Assembly (NCBI RefSeq): GCF_050314555.1
Contig: NZ_JBNPNH010000002.1
Location: forward strand, 124,001 to 188,000
DNA length: 64,000 nt
Source of the DNA: Spyradosoma sp004558035
GTDB taxonomy: Bacteria; Verrucomicrobiota; Verrucomicrobiia; Opitutales; UBA953
Direction of reading: 5' to 3'
Shown here: piece by piece, positions 9,483 to 17,652 of the stretch
Layout: each line of letters starts with the position of its first letter
How positions within the stretch are numbered: the first letter of the stretch is position 1
Program-made: the position numbers and the translations under genes
Notes under the pieces: generated by a model
Database searches by the model: none
The model's input: the letters and a program-made list of their open reading frames with translations, nothing else
What the model was told of the DNA's origin: nothing

Positions 9483-9550
9483 GACGCGGCGACGAAGACA
9501 GTTTCAAAATCCTTTCGGCGAAGCCGAGCGCAAGGCGTTGTTCATTATTC
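9483..9550 (+). repeat. Left 68-bp inverted repeat flanking the binding-protein gene
   Basis: Aligned without gaps to the reverse complement of 10762-10829, 61 of 68 bases match. The core is a TCGGC-GAA-GCCGA hairpin followed by GCGCAAGGCGTT and TTCATTATTC. It ends 75 bp before the start of the enclosed gene. Confidence 0.8.
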
Positions 9551-9625
9551 GCCGTTCGCAGTTCACCGCCTTTGTCGCTTGTCCGACTCCCTTTCCCCCT
9601 TCCCTCCTTCACCTTACGCCTTTTT

Positions 9626-10774
9626 ATGAAAAATTCTTTCATCGCGCTTTTCGCCTGCACCACGTTGTTCTTCCTGCTCAACGCGCTCGGGCTCTTCGAA
9701 TTCCGCTCGTTCATCGACCGCAACCACCGCGCGCGCTTCGTGCGGGAACGCGTCGAGGGCGTCCGCGCCGCGCCCGACGTCGTCCGCATCGCGTTCGCCT
9801 ACGACGCCTCCGACATTCCCACGCGCGAGGCCGCCGAGGGCGTCATGCTCGCCGCCGAGCTCCGCAACGCCGAGCGCGGGAACGGCGCGCCGCGCATCGA
9901 GCTCATCGTCCGCGACGACGCCTCGACGCTCCCGAAATTCGCCTCCGCGATCCAGGATTTCTGCGACGACGCGTCCGTCGCCGCCGTCATCGGGCCCTTC
10001 GTCTCCGGGCAGATTCCCGCGGCGCGCGCGCTCACGCAGTTTCACGGCATGCCGCTGGTCTCGCCGATCACCGTCCGCTCGGAAAAACTCCCGCCGCTCG
10101 ACGCGGACAACTTCGTCACCTTCTTCCCGCGGCTCGAACAGTGGACCGCCGCGATGCTCGACCGCATGGAGGCGACCGGCCACAAGAACGTCGTCCTCGT
10201 CAGCCCCGAGCCCGGCACGTACGGCGACATCTTCAGCACGGCGCTCGAGCGCGAAATCCGCCTGCGCGGCGGCCAGCTCTTCCGCCTGAACTACCAGGTG
10301 CCCTTCCGCCGCAAAAAAATCTCGCAGACCATCGGCAACTACATCGGCGGAAAATTCGCCGACACGGTCTTCTTCGGCGGCACCTACAACGATTTTCCCG
10401 AGCTCGAAGCGCTCCTCGAAGAGCGCGGGATCGACCTGCCGATCTACGGCTCCGACGCGCTTTTCGTGCCGCAGATCTTCGCCGCGAAGAAACGCAATCC
10501 GCTCTTCCTGCCCGAAGCCGAAATCACCCCCAGCCGCGAGGATTTCCGCGAACTCTTCGAAAAACGCTACGGGAACGCGCCGAGCTACCAGGCCGTGCTC
10601 GGCGCGGAAACGCTCTTCGCGATCGCCGACGCGCTCGCCGTTCCCGCCGACTACGAGCCCGACGCGCTCGTCGAAACGCTCAAGACCGCCTCGGACGAGC
10701 TCCAGAAGCGCGTCCGCATCCGCATCGTGGAGCTCCACGGGAGCAGCGAACAACTGACAGTGAATAATGAATAA
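9626..10774 (+). CDS. Periplasmic binding protein, type 1 (Leu/Ile/Val-receptor-like)
   Basis: A 382-residue protein with an N-terminal hydrophobic segment (MKNSFIALFACTTLFFLLNA, residues 1-20) that acts as a signal or anchor; no clear lipobox is seen. It has a type-1 periplasmic-binding fold (Peripla_BP_6-like): VRIAFAYDA at the first strand, AAVIGPFVSGQIPAARAL and PLVSPITVRSEKLPP typical of amino-acid-receptor proteins, then a second lobe (KNVVLVSPEPGTYGDIF, DTVFFGGTYNDFPEL). No ABC permease or ATPase partner is adjacent, so it may act as a stand-alone sensor or receptor. The ATG at 9626 was chosen because it begins the hydrophobic leader. The last codons and the stop lie inside the right-hand inverted repeat. 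Confidence 0.7.
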   Translation: MKNSFIALFACTTLFFLLNALGLFEFRSFIDRNHRARFVRERVEGVRAAPDVVRIAFAYDASDIPTREAAEGVMLAAELRNAERGNGAPRIELIVRDDASTLPKFASAIQDFCDDASVAAVIGPFVSGQIPAARALTQFHGMPLVSPITVRSEKLPPLDADNFVTFFPRLEQWTAAMLDRMEATGHKNVVLVSPEPGTYGDIFSTALEREIRLRGGQLFRLNYQVPFRRKKISQTIGNYIGGKFADTVFFGGTYNDFPELEALLEERGIDLPIYGSDALFVPQIFAAKKRNPLFLPEAEITPSREDFRELFEKRYGNAPSYQAVLGAETLFAIADALAVPADYEPDALVETLKTASDELQKRVRIRIVELHGSSEQLTVNNE

Positions 10775-10829
10775 CGCCTTGCGCTCGGCTGCGCCGAAAG
10801 GATTTTAAGACTGCCTTCCTCACCGCGTC
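10762..10829 (-). repeat. Right 68-bp inverted repeat, overlapping the gene's stop
   Basis: Reverse complement of the unit at 9483-9550 (61/68 identical). It contains the final codons and TAA of the binding-protein gene, so the last residues (NNE) are repeat-derived. An AT-rich ATTCATTATTAA tract follows to 10860. Confidence 0.8.
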
Positions 10830-10954
10830 ATTCATTGTTCATTATTAATTATTCATTATTAACGATCAGTTCTTCCAAAACGTTCCTCCGCAAAAAAAAT
10901 TTTAAGATTTTCCCCGCTCATCCGTTATCATAGACAGAAAAGCCCGACGCATTT

Positions 10955-11311
10955 ATGAAAGACGAAGAAAATTACGACGAAGAAGCCGAACTCGCGGGAA
11001 TCGACCCGCGCGAGCTTGAGGCGCTCAAGTCCGGCGAATACAATTTCGTGGACAAGCTGATGAAGGCCGCGTTCTCGGAAACGGGCCGAATCCCGTCGCT
11101 CGACGAAATCATCGCGCGCGCGAGACGGCGCGAAGAGGCGCGGAAACGCGGCGACCCCTGCGACTGCGACAACCTTTTCGAGTTCGACTTCGAGGAGCTG
11201 ACCGAGGACTCCCTCGACGCCCTTTCCGCCGCCGGCGAAAAATCCCCCGACGACCTCCCGCCCTCGCCCCTCGACGACGCCTCCTCCTCCCGCCGCCCCC
11301 GCAAAAAATGA
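10955..11311 (+). CDS. Small acidic hypothetical protein
   Basis: A 118-residue protein with no family I recognise. It is very acidic at both ends, has a helical central stretch (FVDKLMKAAFSETGRIPSLDEIIARARRREEARKRG) and a CDC motif near residue 70, then a low-complexity Ser/Pro/Asp tail ending RRPRKK. Third-position GC and codon choice match the neighbouring real genes, and the long opposite frame has no better content. There is no signal peptide. It sits alone between the export cluster and the M20 peptidase. I considered a RiPP precursor, but there is no Gly-Gly leader and little Cys/Ser/Thr core. Confidence 0.55.
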   Translation: MKDEENYDEEAELAGIDPRELEALKSGEYNFVDKLMKAAFSETGRIPSLDEIIARARRREEARKRGDPCDCDNLFEFDFEELTEDSLDALSAAGEKSPDDLPPSPLDDASSSRRPRKK

Positions 11312-11435
11312 CCTCCCCGCGGGAACGCGGGCGGCGGGAACGCGCGGATTTTCTCGCCCTCCCCGCGTCCCGTTTTCCGCCGGGCGCCTTGCTTTAAGCT
11401 TTCCAAGGCGGCGCGGAGGGGTTCAGAATGCGGGC

Positions 11436-12815
11436 ATGAAAATGAACATCGTCGACGTCGTCAAAGACTACATACGTTTTCCCGGCATCTCCGCTGATCC
11501 GAACGCGCGGCAGGGCATCGCCGACACCTGCGGCTTTCTCGCCGCGCTGCTCGAAAAGGCGGGCGCGCGCGCGGAGATCGTCCCCACGGCGGGCAACCCC
11601 GTCGTCGTCGGCCGCGTGAACGCCGGGCGCGCGGATCTGCCGCACGTCATCGTTTACGGGCATTACGACGTGCAGCCCGTCGATCCGCTCGAACTCTGGG
11701 AAACGCCTCCGTTCGAGCCGTGCCTGCGCGACGGAAAAATCTTCGGCAGAGGCGCCGCGGACAACCGCGGCCCGCACGCCGTCTCCGTCGTCGCGCTCGC
11801 GAACCTGCTCGAGCGCAGACCGGATCTGCCGCTGCGCGTCACCTTCGTCTTCGAGGGCGAAGAGGAAATCGGCAGCGGCTCGTTCCCGCAGTTTCTCCGC
11901 GAACACGCGGCGGAGCTCTCGGAGGCGGATTTCGTGCTGCTTTCGGACACGGAAAGCCCCGCCGCGGACAAGATCGCGATCACCATCGGGCTGCGCGGCG
12001 TCGTCGGGCTCGAACTGCGTCTCGAAGGGCCGAACGCCGACCTGCACTCCGGCATTTACGGCGGCGCGGTGTACAACCCGCTGCAGGCGCTCGCGGAAAT
12101 CTGCGCCTCGCTGCACAATCCCGACGGCTCGGTGAACGTTCCCGGATTCTACGACGGCATGCGCCCGCCCGCGGACTGGGAACGCGAAGAGCTCAAACGT
12201 CTGCCGCAGACGGACGAGACGCTCAAGGCGTTTCTCGGCGTGGACGCGCTGCACTGCCTGCCCGGCTACGACGGCGCCGAGGCGGTCCGTTTCGCGCCGA
12301 CGCTCGAGTTCAACGGCATGGGCGGCGGCTATCTCGGCGAAGGCTCCAAGACCATCGTTCCCGCGGGCGCGTTCGCGAAGATCACCTGCCGGCTCGTTCC
12401 CGGCATGGATCCCGCGGACGTCTTCGAAAAGGTCGCCGCCGCGATCCGCGCGCGCGTTCCCGCGGGCGTCCGCGCGAGCATCGAGCGCATGCAGTCCTGC
12501 CCGCCCTACTACGTCTGCCCGCCGAATCGCCCGAACTCCGACCCGGAGATGAATCCCGCGCTCGCGCGCGCCTTCGAGGCCGCGCACGCCGTCGTCACGG
12601 AGCTTTTCGGCAACCCGCCGATCTACACGCGCGACGGCGGCTCGATCGGCATCATCGAGGCCTTCCGCAAGATCTGCGGGCTGAACGCGCTGATGATCGG
12701 GCTTTTCCTGCCGGATTCGCGCATCCACTCGCCGAACGAAAACGCGGACGTCGCCCTGCTCGAAAAGGGCGTGAAGGCCTACGAGGCGATCTACGAAAAA
12801 ATCGCCGCGCGCTGA
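11436..12815 (+). CDS. M20 family metallo-dipeptidase
   Basis: A 459-residue zinc peptidase of the M20/CNDP dipeptidase type. Metal-site motifs are H76-x-D78 (YGHYDVQPVDP), D109 (GRGAADNRGP), the catalytic E142 and ligand E143 (FEGEEEIGSGSF), and a late His in FLPDSRIHSPNE. A dimerisation lid domain lies between residues ~195 and 340 (GPNADLHSGIYGGAVYNP). It is cytoplasmic, with no signal peptide, and likely hydrolyses dipeptides for amino-acid supply. It runs convergent to the kinase/sigma operon, with only 30 bp between the stops. Confidence 0.92.
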   Translation: MKMNIVDVVKDYIRFPGISADPNARQGIADTCGFLAALLEKAGARAEIVPTAGNPVVVGRVNAGRADLPHVIVYGHYDVQPVDPLELWETPPFEPCLRDGKIFGRGAADNRGPHAVSVVALANLLERRPDLPLRVTFVFEGEEEIGSGSFPQFLREHAAELSEADFVLLSDTESPAADKIAITIGLRGVVGLELRLEGPNADLHSGIYGGAVYNPLQALAEICASLHNPDGSVNVPGFYDGMRPPADWEREELKRLPQTDETLKAFLGVDALHCLPGYDGAEAVRFAPTLEFNGMGGGYLGEGSKTIVPAGAFAKITCRLVPGMDPADVFEKVAAAIRARVPAGVRASIERMQSCPPYYVCPPNRPNSDPEMNPALARAFEAAHAVVTELFGNPPIYTRDGGSIGIIEAFRKICGLNALMIGLFLPDSRIHSPNENADVALLEKGVKAYEAIYEKIAAR

Positions 12816-12845
12816 ACCCGGAACCCGCGGAAGCGCGTTCCCGCG

Positions 12846-13043
12846 TCACTTCTTCCTGAGACCGCGGGCGATTTCGAGCGCGATTCTGCGGTGCGCGGGG
12901 CTCGCGCGCAGGCGCGCCGAGGATTCGTAGGCGGATTTCAGCTCGGAAATCATGCGCTCCGCCGCGGCGCGTTCCCGCGCCGTTTCCGGTGCCGCGTTTC
13001 CTTCCGGCTTCGTTTGGGGCGTTTTTTCCGTTTCGTCGTTCAT
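12846..13043 (-). CDS. 65-residue protein coupled to the ECF sigma gene
   Basis: A short charged protein: a disordered N-terminus rich in Glu, Pro and Thr, then a predicted helical pair (RAAAERMISELKSAYESSARLR and HRRIALEIARGLRKK). Its ATG overlaps the sigma factor's stop (ATGA at 13040-13043), so the two are translated together. There is no membrane segment. Position suggests a modulator of the sigma factor, such as a small anti-sigma or adaptor protein, but there is no sequence proof. Confidence 0.6.
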   Translation of the reverse strand: MNDETEKTPQTKPEGNAAPETARERAAAERMISELKSAYESSARLRASPAHRRIALEIARGLRKK

Positions 13044-13705
13044 GCCGTCAGCTCCTTGAAGTTTTCGTCGCGGGAAAGCGTTTCCCGCAGGCGTTTCGTG
13101 ATGCGGTGCACCGCGTTGTTGACGACGTTCGGCGACACGCCGAGCTCGCTCACGACGCGTTCGACCGGCAGCCCTTCGAGCTTCACCATCTCGAAGGCGA
13201 CGCAGGTGTTCGGCGCGAACTCGCCGCGGATGCACGTGTAGGCGTCGAGCAGAATCGCGCGGCGGAACGCGCGCAGCTCCTCGGCTTCGAGCTGCTCGGT
13301 CTCGCTCGTCCCGCTTTCCGCCGCCGCGCTTTCCGCGCGGGATCGGGCGTCGCCCTCGTCGTCGTCGAGCGATTCCGCGGGCGCGCCTCCGTTTTTGCGC
13401 AGGAAATCGACGACGCGGCGGTCGCACACCGTCTTCAGAAAAAAGCGGAAGCGGGATTTCTCCGCGTCGTAGCGGCGCGCGGCGAAGATTTCGTTGAGCG
13501 AGATCACGACGTCGGCAATCACGTCGTCCGTCACGCTCGCGGGAACGCCGTAGAGCCCGCGCCGATAAAAGGAGTTGCACACCATCACCTTGATCGTCGC
13601 GTGATAGATGTCGAAAAAATCCCGCCACGCGCCGTTCCACGCCGCGTTCTGCTCGGGCGCGATCAGCTTTTCGAGGACGGTCTTCGGTGTCTGCGGAAAT
13701 TCCAT
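13040..13705 (-). CDS. ECF-type RNA polymerase sigma factor
   Basis: A 221-residue sigma-70 family protein. Region 2 is at residues ~20-110 (WRDFFDIYHATIKVMVCNSFYRRGLYG ... SRFRFFLKTVCDRRVVDFLRK). An acidic linker follows (ESLDDDEGDARSRAESAAAE), then region 4 at ~150-215 with a helix-turn-helix (LPVERVVSELGVSPNVVNNAVHRITKRLRE). It lies 33 bp downstream of a membrane Ser/Thr kinase gene, an arrangement known for ECF groups of Planctomycetes and Verrucomicrobia in which the kinase is thought to control the sigma factor. Its promoters cannot be told from this window. Confidence 0.85.
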   Translation of the reverse strand: MEFPQTPKTVLEKLIAPEQNAAWNGAWRDFFDIYHATIKVMVCNSFYRRGLYGVPASVTDDVIADVVISLNEIFAARRYDAEKSRFRFFLKTVCDRRVVDFLRKNGGAPAESLDDDEGDARSRAESAAAESGTSETEQLEAEELRAFRRAILLDAYTCIRGEFAPNTCVAFEMVKLEGLPVERVVSELGVSPNVVNNAVHRITKRLRETLSRDENFKELTA

Positions 13706-13738
13706 CTGAAAGATACATTCGCGGGAACGCGGGAAAAA

Positions 13739-15100
13739 TCACGGCTCGGCGGCGAGTTTTTTCGCCTGCGCGAGCCTTTCCTCGACGTAGGCGCGGTAGG
13801 CGGAATCGTCGGCGAGCTCGCGTTCCATGCGCGCGACGGTTTCGCCCAGGTTCGCGAGGCGTTCCCGCGCGATCTTCACGTGATGAGGCAGATTCCGGTC
13901 GCCCGAGGCGCGGGCGCGGATTTCGTCTTCGGAGAGGCGCGCGAGCGCGAGGTCCTCCGCGAAGTCCTTCTTCAGGTCTTCGAGAATCTCCCGGCGGCGT
14001 TCCCGCCAGGCCGCGCGGCTGTCCACATAAATTCCGCGCGCCTCGTCGCGCAGCCCCTCGGCGGAAACCTTCGCGAAAACCGCGTCCGCGACCGCAGGCG
14101 GCTCGGCGGAGGGATACGCGAGCGCGTAGTAAATCCGCGTTCCCGCGAGGACGGCTCCCGCGCCGAGCGCGGCGGCGACGGCGCTCGCGAGCGCTCCCGC
14201 GCGGAAGAATTTCCGGCGCGCGGTCTTTTCTGCGGTCGTTCTGAACGCGCGGGAACTCTCGAAATCGTCCGAGAGCACGGCGGCCTTGAAGTCCGCGAGC
14301 GTGACGAAGCGGTCCGCCGGATTTTCCGCGATCGCGCGCAGAACGCAGCGGTGCAGGTGCAGGCGGTGTTCCCGCTCCGCGTCCGAAAATTTTTCCTCCG
14401 CGCCTTCGGGAAAAAGGAACGCGGCGCGGCCGATCGCATCGGGCAGGTTGCCGGTCGCGAGCGTGTAGAGCGTCGTCGCGAGCCCGTAGGCGTCGGGATT
14501 GCCGCCGCTGTTGAGGAACCACGACGGCGCGGCGAAGAGCGGCGTGCCGAGGCGGCTCAGCGAACGGCGGTCGCGCTCGAGCAGACTGAAGTCGGCGAGC
14601 TTCGCCCTGCCGCCGAAAAAGAGCACGTTCGCCGGCTTGATGTCGCGGTGCAACAGCCCGTGCCCGCCGAGCGCGATCGCGGCGTCGAACACCGGCGCGA
14701 TGATTTCCGCGATTTCCTCGCGGGAAAACCACGGCGCGACCGGGCGTTCCCGCCGCCTCTCGATCAGATTCCAGAGCGATTTTTCCTGCCAGCGGAAATC
14801 CGTCGGTGGGAACGCGGACGGCGTTTCGAGCGCGTCCGCCAGCGGCATCGCGAAATACGCCGTGTCGTCCTCGACTCCGTAGTCGAGGATTTCGACGAGG
14901 TTCTCGCGGTCGGGCAGCGCCGCGTATTTTTCGACGGCGCGGCGTTCCCGCTCGGCGTCTTCGCTGCGGATGAGCTTGAGCGCGACGAAGCCCTCCGCGC
15001 CGTCGCGCCGCGCGAGATGCACGCTGCCGAACCCGCCTTCGCCGATTTTCCGCAAAAGCGTGTAGCCGCCCGTCCGCCTCCGTGCGCCGTGTTCGTCCAT
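13739..15100 (-). CDS. Membrane Ser/Thr protein kinase with altered DFG and APE motifs
   Basis: A 453-residue Hanks-type kinase. The glycine loop is GEGGFGSVHLA (residues 20-30), the ATP lysine K42 is in VALKLI, and the catalytic loop HRDIKPANV has D153. The metal-binding motif is DFS (170-172) rather than DFG, and the APE motif reads APS (191-193). The DxYGLA segment of subdomain IX is present. One membrane helix (~300-326) follows, then a ~125-residue C-terminal extracytoplasmic domain that is helical and charged (REILEDLKKDFAEDLALARLSEDEIRARA). It heads the operon with the ECF sigma and a small protein, so a signal-sensing kinase for that sigma factor is likely. The substitutions could weaken or alter catalysis. 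Confidence 0.87.
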   Translation of the reverse strand: MDEHGARRRTGGYTLLRKIGEGGFGSVHLARRDGAEGFVALKLIRSEDAERERRAVEKYAALPDRENLVEILDYGVEDDTAYFAMPLADALETPSAFPPTDFRWQEKSLWNLIERRRERPVAPWFSREEIAEIIAPVFDAAIALGGHGLLHRDIKPANVLFFGGRAKLADFSLLERDRRSLSRLGTPLFAAPSWFLNSGGNPDAYGLATTLYTLATGNLPDAIGRAAFLFPEGAEEKFSDAEREHRLHLHRCVLRAIAENPADRFVTLADFKAAVLSDDFESSRAFRTTAEKTARRKFFRAGALASAVAAALGAGAVLAGTRIYYALAYPSAEPPAVADAVFAKVSAEGLRDEARGIYVDSRAAWRERRREILEDLKKDFAEDLALARLSEDEIRARASGDRNLPHHVKIARERLANLGETVARMERELADDSAYRAYVEERLAQAKKLAAEP

Positions 15101-15176
15101 GGCTCGAAACTATACCACATCCGCCCCGGACGAAGAAGTTTTTTGGAGACTCGTCCGCGCCCGTCCGCGGCGAAAA

Positions 15177-15737
15177 TCATCTGCGCGCGCGGGAACACCA
15201 CGCGCCGAGGAGGAAGAAGAGCGCGGCGACGGCGGCGTAGTCCGCGAGAAAGCGCGGGAGCGCGTCGCCGAACGCGAAGGCGTCGAAGGTTTCCCGCGCG
15301 AAAAGTTTTTCCGGGAACGCGCGGCGGAAGAACGCGAGCACGCCGAAGGCCGCGACCGTTCCCGCGAGCGCGAAAAGGCACGCGCGCGGGAACGCCGTTT
15401 TCAGGAAACCGCCGGCGGGAACGTCGCCGGAGACGCGCCGCGGCCGAAGCCGAAGGATTTTTCTCGCCGCGCCCGAGAAAAACGCCGCGTGCAGCCCGGC
15501 GTGAAACGCGCCGAGCACGAAGAGCCACGCCGCGCCCGCCGTGTGCAGCTTCCGCGCGAAAAGCCCTTCGCCCGACGGCACGAACGGGAAAAGCTCGCCC
15601 GAAAGCATCGCCCCGCTCGCGGCGACGGCGACGAGACTCGCCGCGAGCGCGACGTTCAGCGCGAACGTTCCCGCCGCGCGCGCCTTCCGCGTTCCAGCGA
15701 ACGCGGCGAAGAGTTTCTGTGCGATCGGTTTCTTCAT
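15177..15737 (-). CDS. DUF4405-like four-helix membrane protein
   Basis: A 186-residue inner-membrane protein with about four hydrophobic segments (residues ~24-48, 65-88, 112-133, 160-180). The pattern KLHTAGAAWLFVLGAFHAGLH supplies spaced histidines as in cytochrome-b561-like DUF4405 proteins, which may bind haem. Its start lies just 11 bp from a MerR-type -10 element, giving a very short or no 5' leader. That promoter matches the one of the alcohol dehydrogenase 3.5 kb away, so both probably respond to the same MerR regulator, plausibly to electrophile or redox stress (inference). Confidence 0.7.
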   Translation of the reverse strand: MKKPIAQKLFAAFAGTRKARAAGTFALNVALAASLVAVAASGAMLSGELFPFVPSGEGLFARKLHTAGAAWLFVLGAFHAGLHAAFFSGAARKILRLRPRRVSGDVPAGGFLKTAFPRACLFALAGTVAAFGVLAFFRRAFPEKLFARETFDAFAFGDALPRFLADYAAVAALFFLLGAWCSRARR

Positions 15738-15747
15738 CGTGCGGAAA

Positions 15748-15778
15748 ATGCTACGACTTCGAGTTTACTCTAAGTCAA
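15748..15778 (-). promoter_or_regulatory. MerR-type promoter of the DUF4405 gene (19-bp spacer)
   Basis: Read on the minus strand: -35 TTGACT (15773-15778), a 19-bp spacer containing the interrupted dyad TAGAGTAAACTC, and -10 TAGCAT (15748-15753). A 19-bp spacer is the hallmark of promoters activated by MerR-family DNA distortion. Confidence 0.8.
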
Positions 15779-15799
15779 GGGATTTTTTGAAAAAACTCC

Positions 15800-15895
15800 A
15801 GGGGAAGCGACTTTCCAGTCGCTTTTCGGGAATCCTTCAAAGGAAATTTCCTTAAAAAAACTTCAACAAGCGACTGGAAAGTCGCTTCCCCGAAA
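15800..15895. repeat. Palindromic element copy B
   Basis: Left arm GGGGAAGCGACTTTCCAGTC with GCTTTTCGG, centre TTCAAAGGAAATTTCCTT, and right arm AAGCGACTGGAAAGTCGCTT then CCCC. The arms are inverted copies of each other, and each is a hairpin. Confidence 0.85.
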
Positions 15896-16074
15896 AGCGT
15901 ATGATTCTCCAAAGAAAAAATTTCGCCGCGCGGCGTCCTCTCGTCGCCCCGGCGGGGCGAAACAAGCGTAACCCCATGCGCGCGGCGAAGCGTGCGCTTG
16001 GGGAAAATTCCTCACATGCGCCGCGCCTGAAAGGCGCAACCGACCGCGAGGCATTCGAAGTTTTCGCGACGCGG

Positions 16075-16271
16075 CGTTCCCGCGGGGCAGTTGCGCTTTT
16101 CAAGCGCGCGTTTTTTCACGGCGCGCCCCCAAGCGGCGTTGCCGCATGGGGTTATGTTTGCTCCGCATTTCATGCGGGAACGCGTTTTGGGGGCAGGCAT
16201 TCCTGCCTTCGTTCCCGCGGCGCTCGCTTCTCCGCGGACTAAATTCCGCCGCGCGGCGTCCGCGCGTTCCC
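16075..16271 (+). repeat. ~200-bp direct repeat, copy 1
   Basis: It begins CGTTCCCGCGGGGCAGTTGC and ends at CGTTCCCGC. It is nearly identical to 17653-17852 and contains a GGGGGCAGGCATTCCTGCC-type palindrome. With copy 2 it brackets the frameshifted PEP-CTERM gene. Confidence 0.85.
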
Positions 16272-16679
16272 GCACGCTTCAGCTCACGCCCCGTCGGAGC
16301 TTGCACTATCCACTATCCGTTATCCATTATCAATTATCCGTCATCAATTATCCGTTTTTCGTTCCCGCGCGCCGGCTCGCCGCCCCTTGGGGCTTCTTCT
16401 GCGGGAATCCGCGAAATCCGCGGGAGATTTTCAGAACTCTTCTCGCCCGGAAAATCGCCCTTCCGGAAGGCGTCATGCGAATAACTCGCCGCGGACGCCC
16501 GGATTCGGCGGCGTTTCAAGGTCCGAAATGCCCGCCCGTGCGTTCGCGCTTGCCGCGCGTTTTTTTTTGCAAAATGCCTTGGACTCGAAAACGGGGCGTC
16601 TGCGTCGCGGAAACGCGATGTTCCCGCAAGCGCGCCTTTTCGGAAAAATTCAACAAAACTCCTTATCAAAAATCATTCC

Positions 16680-17505
16680 ATGAAATCCAAAATCTCTCTT
16701 GTTCTTTTTTGCGCGGCGGCGGGCGTTCCCGCCTTCGCGATCTCTTCGACCGTAAGCTACATCGATGAAAACGGAGCCCCGCAGAATATTTCGTTTGACT
16801 CTTCTTGGTCAAACGAGGGAAAGGTTTCCCAAGTCGAAATCAGCGTGCACCCGAACTACGTGTATGACCCTGAACACGATTATTCGTACGTGGTGGCGGC
16901 GGAAATCTATAACTACGGCACCATCGAGGGGCTGACGCTGAGCTCCGCCGAAGACGGCGCCAAAGCGAACTTCACATCGTTTTCAGGTTCGACGCTATGC
17001 GGGAACATTTCCATTTCTTCCGGATCGGAGGAATGGCAATTACACAACATCTACGGAAGCATCGGAGCGGGAACGCGGTTTTCCGTCAACGGAACGCTTA
17101 ACGCTCTCTACCTGCACGGAGAGCGCTGGGACATTTCGGCGGAGGACGCGGCGAGCGACGTCGCGCTGATTTCCGGGGACGGGTATCTGGGCATGAATCC
17201 CAGGACAACGCTGACGCTCAACTTCGTGACCGAAGAAGCGCTGAAAAGCACGGATTCGCTCAATCTGATTTCGGGAACGATAAGCCTCAAGGGGGGGGTA
17301 CTACGGGAATTTCGCGGGGATCGACATCGCGGTGGGCGGCGTCGTGCTCTCCGATTACGAAGCGAACCTGGTCCTGGACACGGCGAGCGCGGATTTCGGC
17401 AAGGTGCTGATTTCGCAGATTCCGGAGCCGTCGTCGTTCGGGCTGCTGGCGGGCGCTTTCGCGCTCGCGCTCTGCGCCTCCCGCCGCCGTCGTCGTTCCC
17501 GCTGA
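16680..17505 (+). pseudogene. PEP-CTERM surface protein frameshifted at a G8 run
   Basis: An exported protein with a signal peptide (MKSKISLVLFCAAAGVPAFA, residues 1-20) and a beta-rich passenger (~180 residues, many Ser/Thr/Asn) of unknown function. At a run of eight G (17291-17298) the frame shifts and the natural tail is lost. Removing one G restores GYYGNFAGIDIAVGG ... ISQIPEPSSFGLLAGAF and a basic end RRRRRSR with stop at 17503. That tail is a canonical PEP-CTERM sorting signal. As written, the product instead ends at 17534 with an Arg-rich out-of-frame tail and could not be anchored. GC is lower than in the neighbours. The G-run could be a phase-variation switch or a sequencing error. 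Confidence 0.75.
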
Positions 17506-17652
17506 TTTTTGGAACCGCGAATTTCCGCGAATGAACGCGAATTTTTTTGGAGGGTAAGCGTCTCGCTTGCCCGCGAAAACCGAAAACGGAAATTTCAAGT
17601 CCGCCCCGACGGGCTTGCACTATCCATCATCCGTTATCCATTATCCGTTTTC

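Larger units (their letters stand above)
15738..16679. other. 942-bp repeat-rich spacer without a credible gene
   Basis: In order it holds a MerR-type promoter (15748-15778), palindromic element B (15800-15895), GC-rich hairpins such as GCGCCTGAAAGGCGC, the first copy of a ~200-bp direct repeat (16075-16271), and an AT-rich tract of imperfect ATCCATTATC units (16300-16350). From about 16370 to 16679 I see no feature except the upstream region of the PEP-CTERM gene. Open frames here mirror those of the second repeat copy and are not genes. Confidence 0.6.

Noticed and set aside
10955..11311. RiPP precursor for the upstream export cluster
   Set aside because: There is no Gly-Gly leader or nitrile-hydratase-like leader, it is separated by a repeat-flanked gene, and its core is acidic and low-complexity.
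15901..16306. Small open frames reading FLPSFPRRS-like peptides in the repeat spacers
   Set aside because: They translate the ~200-bp direct repeat and its palindromes, recur at 17547-17939, and lack start context and codon bias.
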